This document shows positions 54,985 through 64,000 of a stretch of DNA of 64,000 bases, one piece after another; the stretch's first letter is position 1, and every line of letters starts with the position of its first letter. This DNA comes from Cervus elaphus. Its lineage: Eukaryota > Chordata > Mammalia > Artiodactyla > Cervidae. The notes under the pieces are model-generated. The model was not told where the DNA came from, searched no databases, and was given only the letters and a program-made list of their open reading frames with translations. The position numbers and the translations under genes are program-made. The stretch spans positions 65,470,015 to 65,534,014 of the forward strand of contig NC_057823.1 of assembly GCF_910594005.1 (NCBI RefSeq). Direction: 5' to 3'.

Positions 54985-55770
54985 TCATTTATTCATCCAT
55001 CCATTCATTTAGCACACATTCATTAAGTATCAACTTTGAGTCAGGTACTCCTAAAAACCAGACACATAAAGTTTGCCCAAGGTGACTGAACTCATATTCT
55101 AATGAGAAGACAAGTTTTTTAAAAAAATGAATATATACATAAAAATGCAGGCTACATCAGCATATAACTAGTATTACACCAAGATTATCTGTGAAAGGTA
55201 TCTTTGTTCAAACTGCTGTAACAGAATACCACAGGCTGGGTGGCTTATAAACAACAGCCATTTATTTCTCACGGTTGTAAAGGCTGGGAAATCCAAGATC
55301 AATGTCCCAGCAGATTCAGAATCTGATGAGAGCATGCTTCCTGGATCATAGACAGCTGTTCTCTTTATGTATCATCACAAGGTAAAAGTGGTAAGGGTGC
55401 TCTCCAGGTCTCTTAGATAAGGGAACTAATCCTATTCCTGAGGATTCTACTCTCAAGACCTCATCATCCCAAAAGCCCCACCTCCAAACTTTCAACATGT
55501 GAATCCGGGACAAGGGGGACACAAACTTTCAGCCCATAACAGAGCAAATGTGAACTGAGAAGAGAAGATAACTTAGAATGGAGTCCAGGAAACTCCACAT
55601 CTTGAGTTCAGAATTAGAAAAGAAGCCAAAACCAAGGACTGGGAGAAGGATCCTGAGAGGTAGGAGAGTAATAAGAGAAGTGTCATAGAGATAAGAAAGG
55701 AAGGTCAAGGAAAAAGTGATTGAACATGGTGAGGCATTTCCAAGAAGGTCAGTAATGGATACCTATTTTT
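54985..55770 (+). mobile_element. Ancient repeat, same type as at 37.0 kb, split by an LTR (tentative)
   Basis: TTCATTTATTCATCCATCCA, AAGTATCAACTTTGAGTCAG and GAACTCATATTCTAATGAGA match the start of the unassigned old repeat, and after the LTR the words ACTGGGAGAAGGATCCTGAG and GGTAGGAGAGTAATAAGAGA fit its later part. Confidence 0.45.
55202..55545 (-). mobile_element. ERVL-MaLR LTR (MLT1/MST type)
   Basis: Reverse LTR: AAACTGCTGTAACAGAATAC, CACAGGCTGGGTGGCTTATA, CATGCTTCCTGGATCATAGA, GGGGGACACAAACTTTCAGC and CCATAACAGAG. Same family as 9648-10013, with good preservation. Inserted in an older repeat. Confidence 0.85.
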
Positions 55771-56435
55771 CTTTCTGGAAGGCCACAAGGTTATTTCCAC
55801 TGCTCACATCCATTTAGTCTCCTCTGCCTTTCTATTTCTCTTAACAGACTTACTTCTTTAGTGACTCCTGGATACCATATGCTCCTCCAGAACTCTGGTT
55901 TACATGACCTTTGGCTAAATCTCCTATCACCCCCATCCAGACCCAATTCTACATGGACTGTTACTTTTAGTGTTGTCATCATCAGCCACAGAGCCAGCTT
56001 CACACTGTTGCACCTCAGAACTTCTGGGAGATAGAATCTGATTGGTCTGTCTCAGATCAGGGGTTGACTTTTTGTTCCATCCTTCTCTGACTAAGGTGAG
56101 GGTCGTCTCACACGGTTTCTGGTGTTTTCAAGCTAGTCCCCACACCCCTTCAGCAGGGTTGTAGGTGGGAAGAGAAAATAATTTTAAAGAAGAGTATGTG
56201 ATCTGGGAAGGAACCCAAAATGGGCTACTCTAATAATGTACCCTGATACATGACATCCCCTTAAATCACTAGTGGATGCCTCTGTGTCTAATAACATGCT
56301 CACAATTGTCCTTGTCAAGCAAACCACACCAAAGCATGGTGCTACATTCTAGGTACCATGTCAAGGGCAGACAGACACAAATATCAATTCAAACACAGAA
56401 TGCAATGAACATGAAGTAAAATACTGCAACAGTAA
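55771..56435. other. Unassigned non-coding stretch
   Basis: No repeat recognised. The 70-codon minus frame at 55791-56003 has no motif. Confidence 0.4.
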
Positions 56436-56842
56436 TGTTGGGGGAGTGTGTAATTTCCTCGGTTCTGTCTCACTGCAGCAAAAATATGACCAGTGTTACG
56501 GCTCAGTTACAGCTCAGTTTAAATGCTGGGCCAGTGTTACAGCTTGGTTACAGGTCAGTTTTATTTGGCAAGCAAAGGAAAATGCATCCTCGAGGCATGA
56601 AGGCAGGTCGACCCAAAAGATGCAAAGAGAAGACAGGGGCTCAATTTTGGCTTCTCTTTTTATATGTTTTTTCTCCTCCCAGGGAGCCGGCCCTATGTAA
56701 ATTGGGCTAGCCAGGAGGGAGATTTGTTTCACCTGAGGTTCTCACTCTGGTCCTTGGACATTCCTTTGTTCTATTTCCATGGGCTTTTTCCTTTTAGCCA
56801 CCACTATTTTGGAGTCCTTTTTCCTATTCTAACTACCTAACA
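56436..56842 (-). mobile_element. Solo LTR of an endogenous retrovirus (ERV1-like), 407 bp
   Basis: On the minus strand the element starts TGTTAGG (plus 56842 leftward) and ends CCCAACA (plus 56436), the TG...CA termini of a retroviral LTR. A TATA-like box is visible on the minus strand (reverse complement of 56656-56666) and an AATAAA signal about 95 bases downstream (reverse complement of 56560-56565). U5 holds an imperfect tandem of about 42 bases (units starting near 56490 and 56532). Flanks GTAA and GTAT give a 4-bp target duplication with one mismatch. No gag, pol or env adjoins it. The CTCGAGGC-region still contains a few CpG. Confidence 0.82.
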
Positions 56843-56894
56843 GTATTATAGCAAGGGGCAAGGGATGGTGGAGACTGTGGTTAAGGAGAAAAAC

Positions 56895-57280
56895 TAATAT
56901 TAATATTTAAGTATATAATCTAGAAAAATGGTACTGATGAACCTATTTGCAGGGCAGCAATAGAAATGAAGACATAGAGAACAGACTTGTGGACACAACG
57001 AGGGGAAGGAGAGAGTCAGGTATATTGAGAGAGTAGCACTGACATATATACAATACTGTGTGCAAAGCAGAGCTATAGGAAAGCTGCTGTATAGAATAGG
57101 GAGCCCAGTGTGGTACTCTGTGATAACCCAGAGGGGTGGGATGGGGGAGGAAGGGTGGAAGGGAGGCTCAAGATGGAAGGGATATGTATATACTTATGGC
57201 TGATTCACATTGTTGTATGACAGAAACCAACACAATGCTATAAAGCAATTATCCTCCAATTTAAAAAAAAAGGGGGGGGA
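56895..57280 (+). mobile_element. L1 3' end
   Basis: Forward: AACCTATTTGCAGGGCAGCA, GACAGAAACCAACACAATGC, ATTATCCTCCAATTTAAAAA. A short A then G run (57265-57280) marks its end. Confidence 0.85.
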
Positions 57281-57518
57281 GGCAACCCCTTCTCACCTCT
57301 GGCTGATAATTATCATGCAGGAATGTGGGGCTTGTATTTGCCAGATCTTCTGATAATTCAAAAGGTTTCAAGAAATGTAGATGAGGATGCAAAATTATAA
57401 AATCTCTCAATTTAAAGGCTGGGAACAACAAAAAAGTTCCTTGACCACTGCTGCAAAGGGCAGTCTAAAATAAATCTGCAGGTAAAATCCAGCCCATATG
57501 CTTTCTGGGTGACACCTT

Positions 57519-57999
57519 TGTTGCAGGAAGGGGGACCCCTTCCAGGGCCCGAAACTGGGCTCTTGTCTAACACTCGGAAATGAATTGTCCGAGGAGACAC
57601 ATGCTGACAAAGCAAGAGATTTTATTGGGAAAGGGCACCCGGGTGGAGAGCAGTAGGTAAGGGAACCCAGGAGAACTGCTCTGCCGCGTGGCTCGCAGTC
57701 TTGGGTTTTATGGTGATGGGATTAGTTTCCGGGTGGTCTTTGGCCAATCATTCTAATTCACAGTCTTTCCTGGTGGCGCACGCATCGCTCAGCCAAGATG
57801 GATGCTAGCAAGAGGGATTCTGGGAAGTGGACGGACAGGTAGTGTCTCCTCTCGATCTTTCCCGAACTCTTCCAGCTGGTGGTGGCCTATTAGTTCCGTA
57901 TTCCTTATCAGGATCTCCTGCCATAAAACAACTCATGCAAATGGTTACTATGGTGCCTGGCCAGGGTGGGTGGTTTCAATCAGTGTGCTTCCCCTAACA
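57519..57999 (-). mobile_element. Solo LTR of an endogenous retrovirus (ERV1-like), 481 bp
   Basis: Minus-strand LTR from TGTTAGGGGAAG (plus 57999 leftward) to CTGCAACA (plus 57519). Flanked by CCTT on both sides (57515-57518, 58000-58003), a perfect 4-bp duplication typical of gammaretrovirus-like elements. Promoter marks on the minus strand: an inverted CCAAT word (plus 57744-57748), a CATAAAA TATA-like box (reverse complement of 57707-57714) and AATAAA 90 bases further (reverse complement of 57621-57626). It keeps many CpG sites (for example CTGCCGCGTGGCTCGCAG), so it is young or was little methylated. No internal genes remain. Confidence 0.9.
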
Positions 58000-58144
58000 C
58001 CTTCACTCTAAATCCTATGCTGGGGAACTTAGAAAAGCACTTGAAAAATCCACTCAGTTGGACAATTTTCTATTATTATTTAAGACAATATTCTATTATT
58101 ATTATTTAATAAATTGAATTTATTAAATTTCTATTATTGTTTAA

Positions 58145-58385
58145 GACACCATCCCAAGTACTTTAAATGTGAAATCTCATTTTATCTTTACAAGAACCCT
58201 GAGACGAAGGTATTTTGCTATCCTTTTTACAATAGAGGGAAAGGAGGATGAGAAAGGTAAGGTAACTTGTTCAAGATCACCTATTTAGTTGACCTTGCCT
58301 ATTAAGTTAGGCAAATTTGTACTGTGATGGAGCAGGAATCTGAGCCAAAGTTATCTCATTCAAAACCTTGTGTTTGCTACGAAAT
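58145..58385 (-). mobile_element. MIR SINE, near full length
   Basis: Minus MIR: GTACTTTAAATGTGAAATCT, ATTTTATCTTTACAAGAACC, GGTAACTTGTTCAAGATCAC and GGAGCAGGAATCTGAGCCAA. An insertion of about 25 bases breaks the core near 58290. Confidence 0.85.
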
Positions 58386-59489
58386 TCCTTAGATTTCATT
58401 ATGTCGTGTTTATGCTGTTTCCCTCTCTAAGAATTCAGGATTTCCTTTATCACCATGCTGATGCTCACAGGATCCTCAAGCTCTTTCTGGTTCAGAGCAG
58501 CCATGTCAGTCACTAAACCCTCTGTAGAATGAGCTGCTTGCTCTGAGTGCCAACCCCACTCTTACAGATCCCCTAAAATTTCTCTCATGAGGAAGTCTCC
58601 CCCAAGAGTTGCTGAGCCCTGGTGGTTTTGAAAGAGAAACCATGCTATCTACGACACAATCAGTTTCTTCATTTATTCTATTCAAATGGTGAGGGATGGC
58701 AGGGAAGGAGAAGGATGTCTGTGAAAGAGTGGGGGTGGGGAAGATGGTGTGAAACAGGAAGTGATTCATATGCACATTTATGTATGATTCAGACAGAAGC
58801 TGACAGATGCTTAGAAAATCCTTTAGAAAATGGACAAAATTTTATAGTCCCAAAGACATTTGATTAAAAATCTAAAGCTTGGCACATTAGAGACCTAGAA
58901 GATGTATGAACAGGAAAGTAGTAGGAAGGTTCAGAAGTTAACCTGTCCTTCCCAGAACTGGTTAACCTGTGCTCCACCCCAGTTAGGGATACTGGCTCCA
59001 ATTCTGCTTCTGATGTAGCCCATCAGTAATTAAATCACAGCCCTGGCTCTCTGTTGCTAAAAAGAACTGGATTTTAAAATAGATCTATTGCTTAGCAAAT
59101 TCTTGTGGGTCTGGGATTTTCATTCAATTCTGATAAGCTTTTTGCTGCCTAACTCTCCTCTCCTCTCAATTTATTAAATACAGAGCTGATTCCTTGAACT
59201 CCTTGGTGCAGCCCAGAGACCGCGTCACTTCAGGGAGCTAAAACACCTCCTTGGGCTGTTCGGACCAGTTAGGAATGAGTTCAGCCTTTCCACTGGGCAG
59301 GCGTATAAACTGTGGCACAGTGAAGGATATGACAGCCATATCTGCAGCAGTGAAGAGAAACTCCACTCTGAGTCAGCCCAAGCTCTTTCCAGTTTTTCCT
59401 ACTGCCCCACTCATAAATAAGGGGACAAAGACTCATCCTGCAACATGACCCTTCATCAGTGTTCTTTTGTCTTTCTTTATTCCAAGTGG
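58386..59489. other. Unassigned non-coding stretch
   Basis: About 1.1 kb with no recognised repeat or gene. Overlapping short frames on both strands at 58506-58867 and 59251-59496 are unsupported. Confidence 0.42.
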
Positions 59490-59710
59490 TTAACACTTAC
59501 AGAGTGCTTACCATGTGCCTGGTTAAGACCATTACAAGTGATATTGTTGTCTTAATCAATCTTCAATCTTCTCCAAAATGCTCATTTTACAGATGAAGAA
59601 TTTGAAGGCCAGCATGGCTCAGTCACACTTCTAAAGACAGAGCCAAGATTTGAACCTAAATCTCTTCAATGCTCAAGCTGTCCTCTTAGCCATATACTAT
59701 GCCAAGACTA
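59490..59710 (-). mobile_element. MIR SINE, near full length
   Basis: Minus MIR: ACAGAGTGCTTACCATGTGC, TGCTCATTTTACAGATGAAG, AGAGCCAAGATTTGAACCTA and TGTCCTCTTAGCCATATACT. Confidence 0.88.
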
Positions 59711-59794
59711 ACAAATCACATATTCTAATTTCTCTGCTCATTCAAAGTGTTGGCAAGACTGGCTGTAAGAGCGTGATTCCCTCCCCTTCCCCAA

Positions 59795-59925
59795 CCAGCA
59801 TAATTAGCATCTCCTGAGAGGTGTGAGAAATGCAAAAACTCAAAGCCCCACCCAGGATCCACATGTTCATAGGATGCCCAGGAAAAGCACAGCTGACAAA
59901 TTGAAGTTTGAGAAGGGCTGGACCA
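59795..59925 (+). mobile_element. MER5A-like DNA transposon
   Basis: AATTAGCATCTCCTGAGAGG, GAAATGCAAAAACTCAAAGC, CCCCACCCAGGATCC and TTGAAGTTTGAGAAGG are the MER5A/MER1 order. Confidence 0.68.
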
Positions 59926-60709
59926 GAGGTTCTTCCATAAAGAAACATAGCATAACAGAAAGCTCTTTAAGAGCATTTGACCAAATACCCTGATTTCCTG
60001 GAAAAAGGAACGAAGGCTTCAAAAGTGACTCCCTGGGCCCACCTTCTAGATGGTTAAGTAGTTGATTCATTTTCTTAGGCAGTGATACCAAGTGGATGAT
60101 AAAGATTGGGGCATTTTCTCTATATATCCCCCAGGCTTCACCACCTCCATCCTCACCCCAGATATTAGGTAAGGGCCAGAGTGCTATGGTCTATCATCTC
60201 TAAACTACTCTTACCAAAGAGACCAATAAACTGTATATAGTTCAGAGTCAATATCAGACTCCATTTCTTATAGTCTTATTAAATTCAGACCCAGCTATGA
60301 AGATTAAACAACAACAACAAAAAATTATATTCAGAGAGTTGATACTTTTCCTCTTGTTAAATTGAGCTGTGGGAGGTATCACATGCTGAACTAGTACATT
60401 TCAAAAGACAAAAACCCTAATGGTTTAAGGAGTGTTTTTCCCCATTAACATGTTGCTAAGCAACATTTTTACAATATCAGCAGCTCTATAACTGCAAGCT
60501 GAATGAATGTCTGGAAATGGAGAAAGAATCAGAGGAACAATGACAGAATTTATTGCCCCTGTTAGCGTTTCAATACTTCCTTTGCTATTGAAGTTGGAGT
60601 GATCTCAAATATGTTAAAGCAGAGATAATGGAACACTTTCTCCCACTTCTGTTAATCATAACCATGTGATATTCATGAGGGTTATGCCCTAATTTTAGTA
60701 ATGCAATTT
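59926..60709. other. Repeat-poor stretch with a palindrome
   Basis: No interspersed repeat recognised. It contains the perfect palindrome at 60450-60466 described in the findings. Confidence 0.45.
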
Positions 60710-61760
60710 TTAAATTAATTTTTATATTACGAAAAATTTCAAACACGCACAAAAATAGGCAGAATAGTATCATGAACTCTCATATATCCATAAACCAGCT
60801 TTAACAATTTTCAACTAATGGCCAATCTTGCCTTACTTATTTCTCCTATTTTCTCCTTATTTGAATCAAATTCCAGACATATTTTATCTGTAAATATTGC
60901 AGTGTCAAACTTGGTAAGGTAAAGGCTTTTTTTTTTTTTTTTAACAAAACTAAGATTATGAATCCTCAATCAAAAATGAATAATCATTATTCTTTAATGC
61001 TAACAAATATCCAATCCATGATCCAATTTCCAACTGTCATGTTCACTTTTTCACCACTTTAATGATGATCCAAATAAAGTCTATATATTAGATGATATAT
61101 GCCTTAATATTGTTTTAATCTACAAGTTCCTCTCCATCTTTTTTTTTCTTTCAATTTATTTAATAAAGAAACCAGATTATTTGTCCTGTAGAGGTTCCTG
61201 AAGTATTGATTTTATGCTTGTATCCCTGGGCTATTTGTAAACTATTAGGATCTAAAGTCATAATTAGATAGAGGATTGATTTCTTTTTGGTTTTTTTTTT
61301 TTTTTTTTGCAGGACTAATTCACAAGTGACACTATATTATTGTATCAGGAGGCATATGATATCTGGTTGTCTCTCTTTCTGTGATGTTAGCAGAACTTTA
61401 AGATATATACCATGATCCATTAATTCATTACAGATTGTGAAATGGTGATATTCATTTATTAGCTGTAGTACTTCTATAAAGAGAAACTTGCCTTCACCAT
61501 CTATTTGAGTACCAAGCAATATGGTTCATATAGGAAAATAGGATAAATGCATGATTCTTTCTTGTTATTCAGTAGTTTTCAAAATACCATGCTGGATTAC
61601 TAGTATCCTTCCACGGTAACCAGTTTAGATTTGTTTTGTTGTCATCATAGATGAGATATTTTGCATGCTTCAGTCTTTGAAGGCTACTCTTTGTTTATGT
61701 TCAAATGGCCAGGGAGAGCATCTTCAAGTTGACTTAGGTCCCTTTTCAGTGTTGGTGGCG
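60710..61760 (-). mobile_element. Ancient L1M-type 3' region (tentative)
   Basis: TTTCAAACACGCACAAAAAT, AGAATAGTATCATGAACTCT, AATTCCAGACATATTTTATC, TTTGTCCTGTAGAGGTTCCT and AGGAGGCATATGATATCTGG follow the order of an old L1M 3' sequence as I recall it. Long T runs occur at 60927-60943 and 61288-61309. Confidence 0.5.
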
Positions 61761-61789
61761 GGGAATGGGATATACAAGGAGCGATGCTT

Positions 61790-63235
61790 TATTGGGGTGA
61801 GTTCTTTAACCATTTTATCTATTTCTTCTATGCATGTCTAATTTTTTTTAGACTTTGTGTCTTTAATGAGGCCAATTTTGATAAGTTATATTCTTTAAAA
61901 TCACCCAGTTCATTTAGGTTTCCAAATTTTAATGCACAGAGTTGTACAAAATAGTCTCTGATGAATTTAAATTTCCTGTTTTTAAGATTATTTCTTCCTT
62001 GCCATTGCTAATTTTATATATGCATGTGTTCTTTTTTCTGTTTATGTTAGCTAAGAGCTTGTCTATATTTATTTTTGCTTTCAAAGAATCAGCTTTTGGA
62101 CTTATTAATTCTACTTATTCTTTGTTTTCTAACTAAATTCTGCTTTTATGAATTTCTTCTGGTCTCTTTCCCATTACTGTGGTTTTCTTTTCTAGCTTTT
62201 GATTTTTGTTTTTAATTTGCTTACATTCACAGTTTAATTTTTAGTGTTAGGGATAATCAATGTTCTCAAATTTTCTCTAGTACTACTTTAGCTATATACC
62301 ATTGATTCTGGTGTATGTGGCTGTGTGTGGCGGGGGTGGGGGGTGGTCATTCCTGCAAATTTTTAAGAAATACGGTGATCCAAGACTTGTTTAGTAGCAG
62401 GATTTGTCTTTTTTTTTTTTTTTTTTTTTTTCATTTCCAGGCTAAGGGCATTAACGGTTTTGATTTCATTATAGTTTATTTTAGTGCATAGCCACCATAG
62501 AATGCTCTTCATATCATCTGTGTTATTTCAAATTAACTTTTTCTTTCCTGTCTATATCATCAATTCCTGTGGACACTCCATGTACACTTGGAAAGGAAGT
62601 ATATTCTCTATTATCTTGGCTTACAGTTTGATATCTGCAAGATTTATTTTATTGGTTATATTATTTAAGTCTTCTAAATTTCAACTCACTTTTAGTTCAT
62701 GTTCTTTATCATAGATTGAGAAAAATGTATGAGTATATCCTTATAAGTGGTGTGTCTATGTCAATTTTATCTTTGCATCTTGTTTTTGTTTCTGCTTAAT
62801 GAAAATACTGTGTTACTGAGTATGTAAATATTAATAACTGGCATACCTTCATTGCGAAGTGGAGCCTCTAGTTTTCCCCGTCTCTTTTATGCATTTCTTT
62901 ATATTTTGCCTTGTTATGGTAGCAATATCATGACTTTCTCTTTCTTTTTATGTGCATTTCTCTGGTCCAAACTTCCCCTCCCCTTCAATCTCATTATTTT
63001 AGGTATTCACATTGTATATAGCACCATTTTACTTTGCTAACAAGTCAGAAAATTGTTTTTTTTTTCTACTTAATAGGTTGGTAAGTCCAATTAAATTTGC
63101 TGATATGATAGATATGTCTGGCTTCTTTTCCACCATATTGTTTAGTGCAATTATTTTGTATTTAAAAATATTATGTTTATTTTATTTTCTTCGTATTTTT
63201 GTTTATTCATTTTAGTTACTTACTGCTGGTTCACA
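61790..63235 (-). mobile_element. Ancient L1 ORF2 (L1M), reverse
   Basis: T-rich plus strand is the antisense of L1 ORF2: AAAGAATCAGCTTTTGGACT, TTTAGCTATATACCATTGAT, ACTCCATGTACACTTGGAAA and GATATGATAGATATGTCTGG. The whole frame is broken; small ORFs here are antisense artefacts. Confidence 0.72.
62409..62431. repeat. Poly-T run (23 bases)
   Basis: Twenty-three T residues inside the reverse L1. Confidence 0.92.
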
Positions 63236-63294
63236 ACAGTGAAGAATACTGAGTTAGCTAGTAACTTCTTTCCCCTCTACTCATTTGTCACTAA

Positions 63295-63425
63295 ATTCAG
63301 TAACTAAGTTATGTCTGACTGCAACCCCATGCCAGGCTCCCCTGTCACTCACCACTCCTGGCGTTTGTTCAAACTCATGTCCATCAAGTCAGTGATGCTA
63401 TCTAACCAGCTCACCTACCTAGTAT
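63295..63425 (-). mobile_element. BovB 3' tail, degenerate
   Basis: Reverse BovB: GTTATGTCTGACTGCAACCC, GTTTGTTCAAACTCATGTCC and GTCAGTGATGCTATCTAACC, with deletions in the 3' terminus. It ends in a 36-bp tandem duplication. Confidence 0.85.
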
Positions 63426-63466
63426 CTAATATGCTATCTAACCAGCTCACTTACCTAGTATCTAAT
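63395..63466. repeat. 36-bp tandem duplication
   Basis: Two adjacent 36-bp copies (63395-63430 and 63431-63466) differ at one base (CACCTACC against CACTTACC). The first copy includes the last bases of the BovB tail. Confidence 0.95.
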
Positions 63467-63718
63467 ATGAAGTACTATTATTTTCTTCTAATTAATAACA
63501 AGAAGGGAATTAGCAAACATACTTTTCATGTACTTTCCAAATTTTCATTCCATTTTTTAGAGTTATGTGTTTATAATATCTAAGTATATAGCTATTTTAC
63601 ATATTATACTCTCTCCCATAGAATCATTATTTACTATTAGTTCTATAAAAATCTATTACTTAGTGCTCATGAGTAACTACATCAGTGTATTCATAATCAC
63701 TTAAGTTATGTAAAATGT

Positions 63719-64000
63719 ATTATACAGTGGAAGTGAGAAATAGATTCAAGGAGATAGATCTGATAGACAGAGTGCCTGATGAACTATGGACAGAGGTTCA
63801 AGACATTGTACAGGAGGTGGTGATCAAGACCATCCCCAAGAAAAAGAAATGCAAAAAAGCAAAATGGCTCTCTGAGGAAGCCTTAAAAATAGCCGTGAAA
63901 AGAAGAGAAATGAAAAGCAACGGAAAAAGGAAAGATACACCCATGTGAATGCAGAGTCCCAAAGAATAGCAAGGGGAGATGAGAAAGCCTGCCTCAGTGA
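63719..64000 (+). mobile_element. BovB fragment, running off the right edge
   Basis: Forward BovB linker region: the plus frame from 63715 reads VEVRNRFKEIDLIDRVPDEL, QDIVQEVVIKTIPKKKKCKK and KWLSEEALKIAVKRR, the same segment as codons in 24584-25069. The frame ends at 63948 although the BovB sequence continues (CAAAGAATAGCAAGGGGAGA) to the last base. RT would lie beyond the window. Confidence 0.93.

Noticed and set aside
56436..57999. A complete provirus bounded by the two LTRs
   Set aside because: The LTRs are unrelated in sequence, and the DNA between them is an L1 tail plus unique sequence, with no gag, pol or env.
1..64000. A novel gene system or operon
   Set aside because: All long frames are explained by LINEs; no gene cluster, RNA structure or repeat array beyond known mobile-element biology was found.

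Overview
The window is nuclear DNA from a ruminant, most likely a bovid. The evidence is the set of lineage-specific repeats: the tRNA-derived SINE Bov-tA, its Bov-A and Bov-A2 relatives, the RTE-type LINE BovB, cetartiodactyl CHR-type SINEs and L1 elements with ruminant-style 3' ends. The sequence cannot separate cattle from sheep, goat or buffalo. I find no supported protein-coding host gene, no functional RNA gene, no CRISPR array and nothing prokaryotic. All long open frames belong to LINE reverse transcriptase or endonuclease, or are chance frames across SINEs. The one hint of a host gene is at the left edge: a CpG-dense stretch with a strong minus-strand splice donor, possibly a first exon whose intron runs off the window.

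Layout. 1-5.4 kb: old MIR, L2, MER5A and an LTR remnant, plus a small BovB tail and a Bov-tA. 6.3-7.2 kb: stacked L1 3' ends, one holding a tiny nested L1. 9.4-13.6 kb: MER5-like DNA element, MaLR LTR, L1 tail, CHR SINE, a young twin-primed (5'-inverted) L1 with target duplication, then a Bov-A2. 16.2-19.6 kb: an ancient L1 that received a Bov-A and a BovB. 20-22 kb: LTR and L1 remnants. 22.8-25.6 kb: the largest BovB (2.74 kb, minus) with broken RT and endonuclease, followed by a CHR SINE. 26.6-32.8 kb: BovB tails, a DNA element split by a Bov-A2, L1 tails, MIR and Bov-tA. 33.5-35.1 kb: three Bov-tA copies, one between 42-bp direct repeats and two in tandem, next to an ancient L3/CR1 piece. 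35-48 kb: L2, MER20, MLT1 LTR, more Bov-tA and L1 tails. 48-49.2 kb: a 1.2-kb BovB inside a MIR. 49.2-55 kb: repeat-poor stretches that are the best candidates for conserved non-coding sequence. 55-58 kb: a MaLR LTR and two solo LTRs of endogenous retroviruses on the same strand. 58-64 kb: MIRs, ancient minus-strand L1 and BovB pieces, the last running off the right edge.

There is no operon or pathway to describe. The readable biology is insertion history: who inserted into whom, shown by target-site duplications and interrupted hosts. I saw no sign of an undescribed gene system. The most informative items are the twin-primed L1, the 42-bp repeat around a Bov-tA, the tandem SINE pair with a triplicated target, and the two solo LTRs. 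Family names come from recalled consensus sequences, and boundaries of old elements are approximate.
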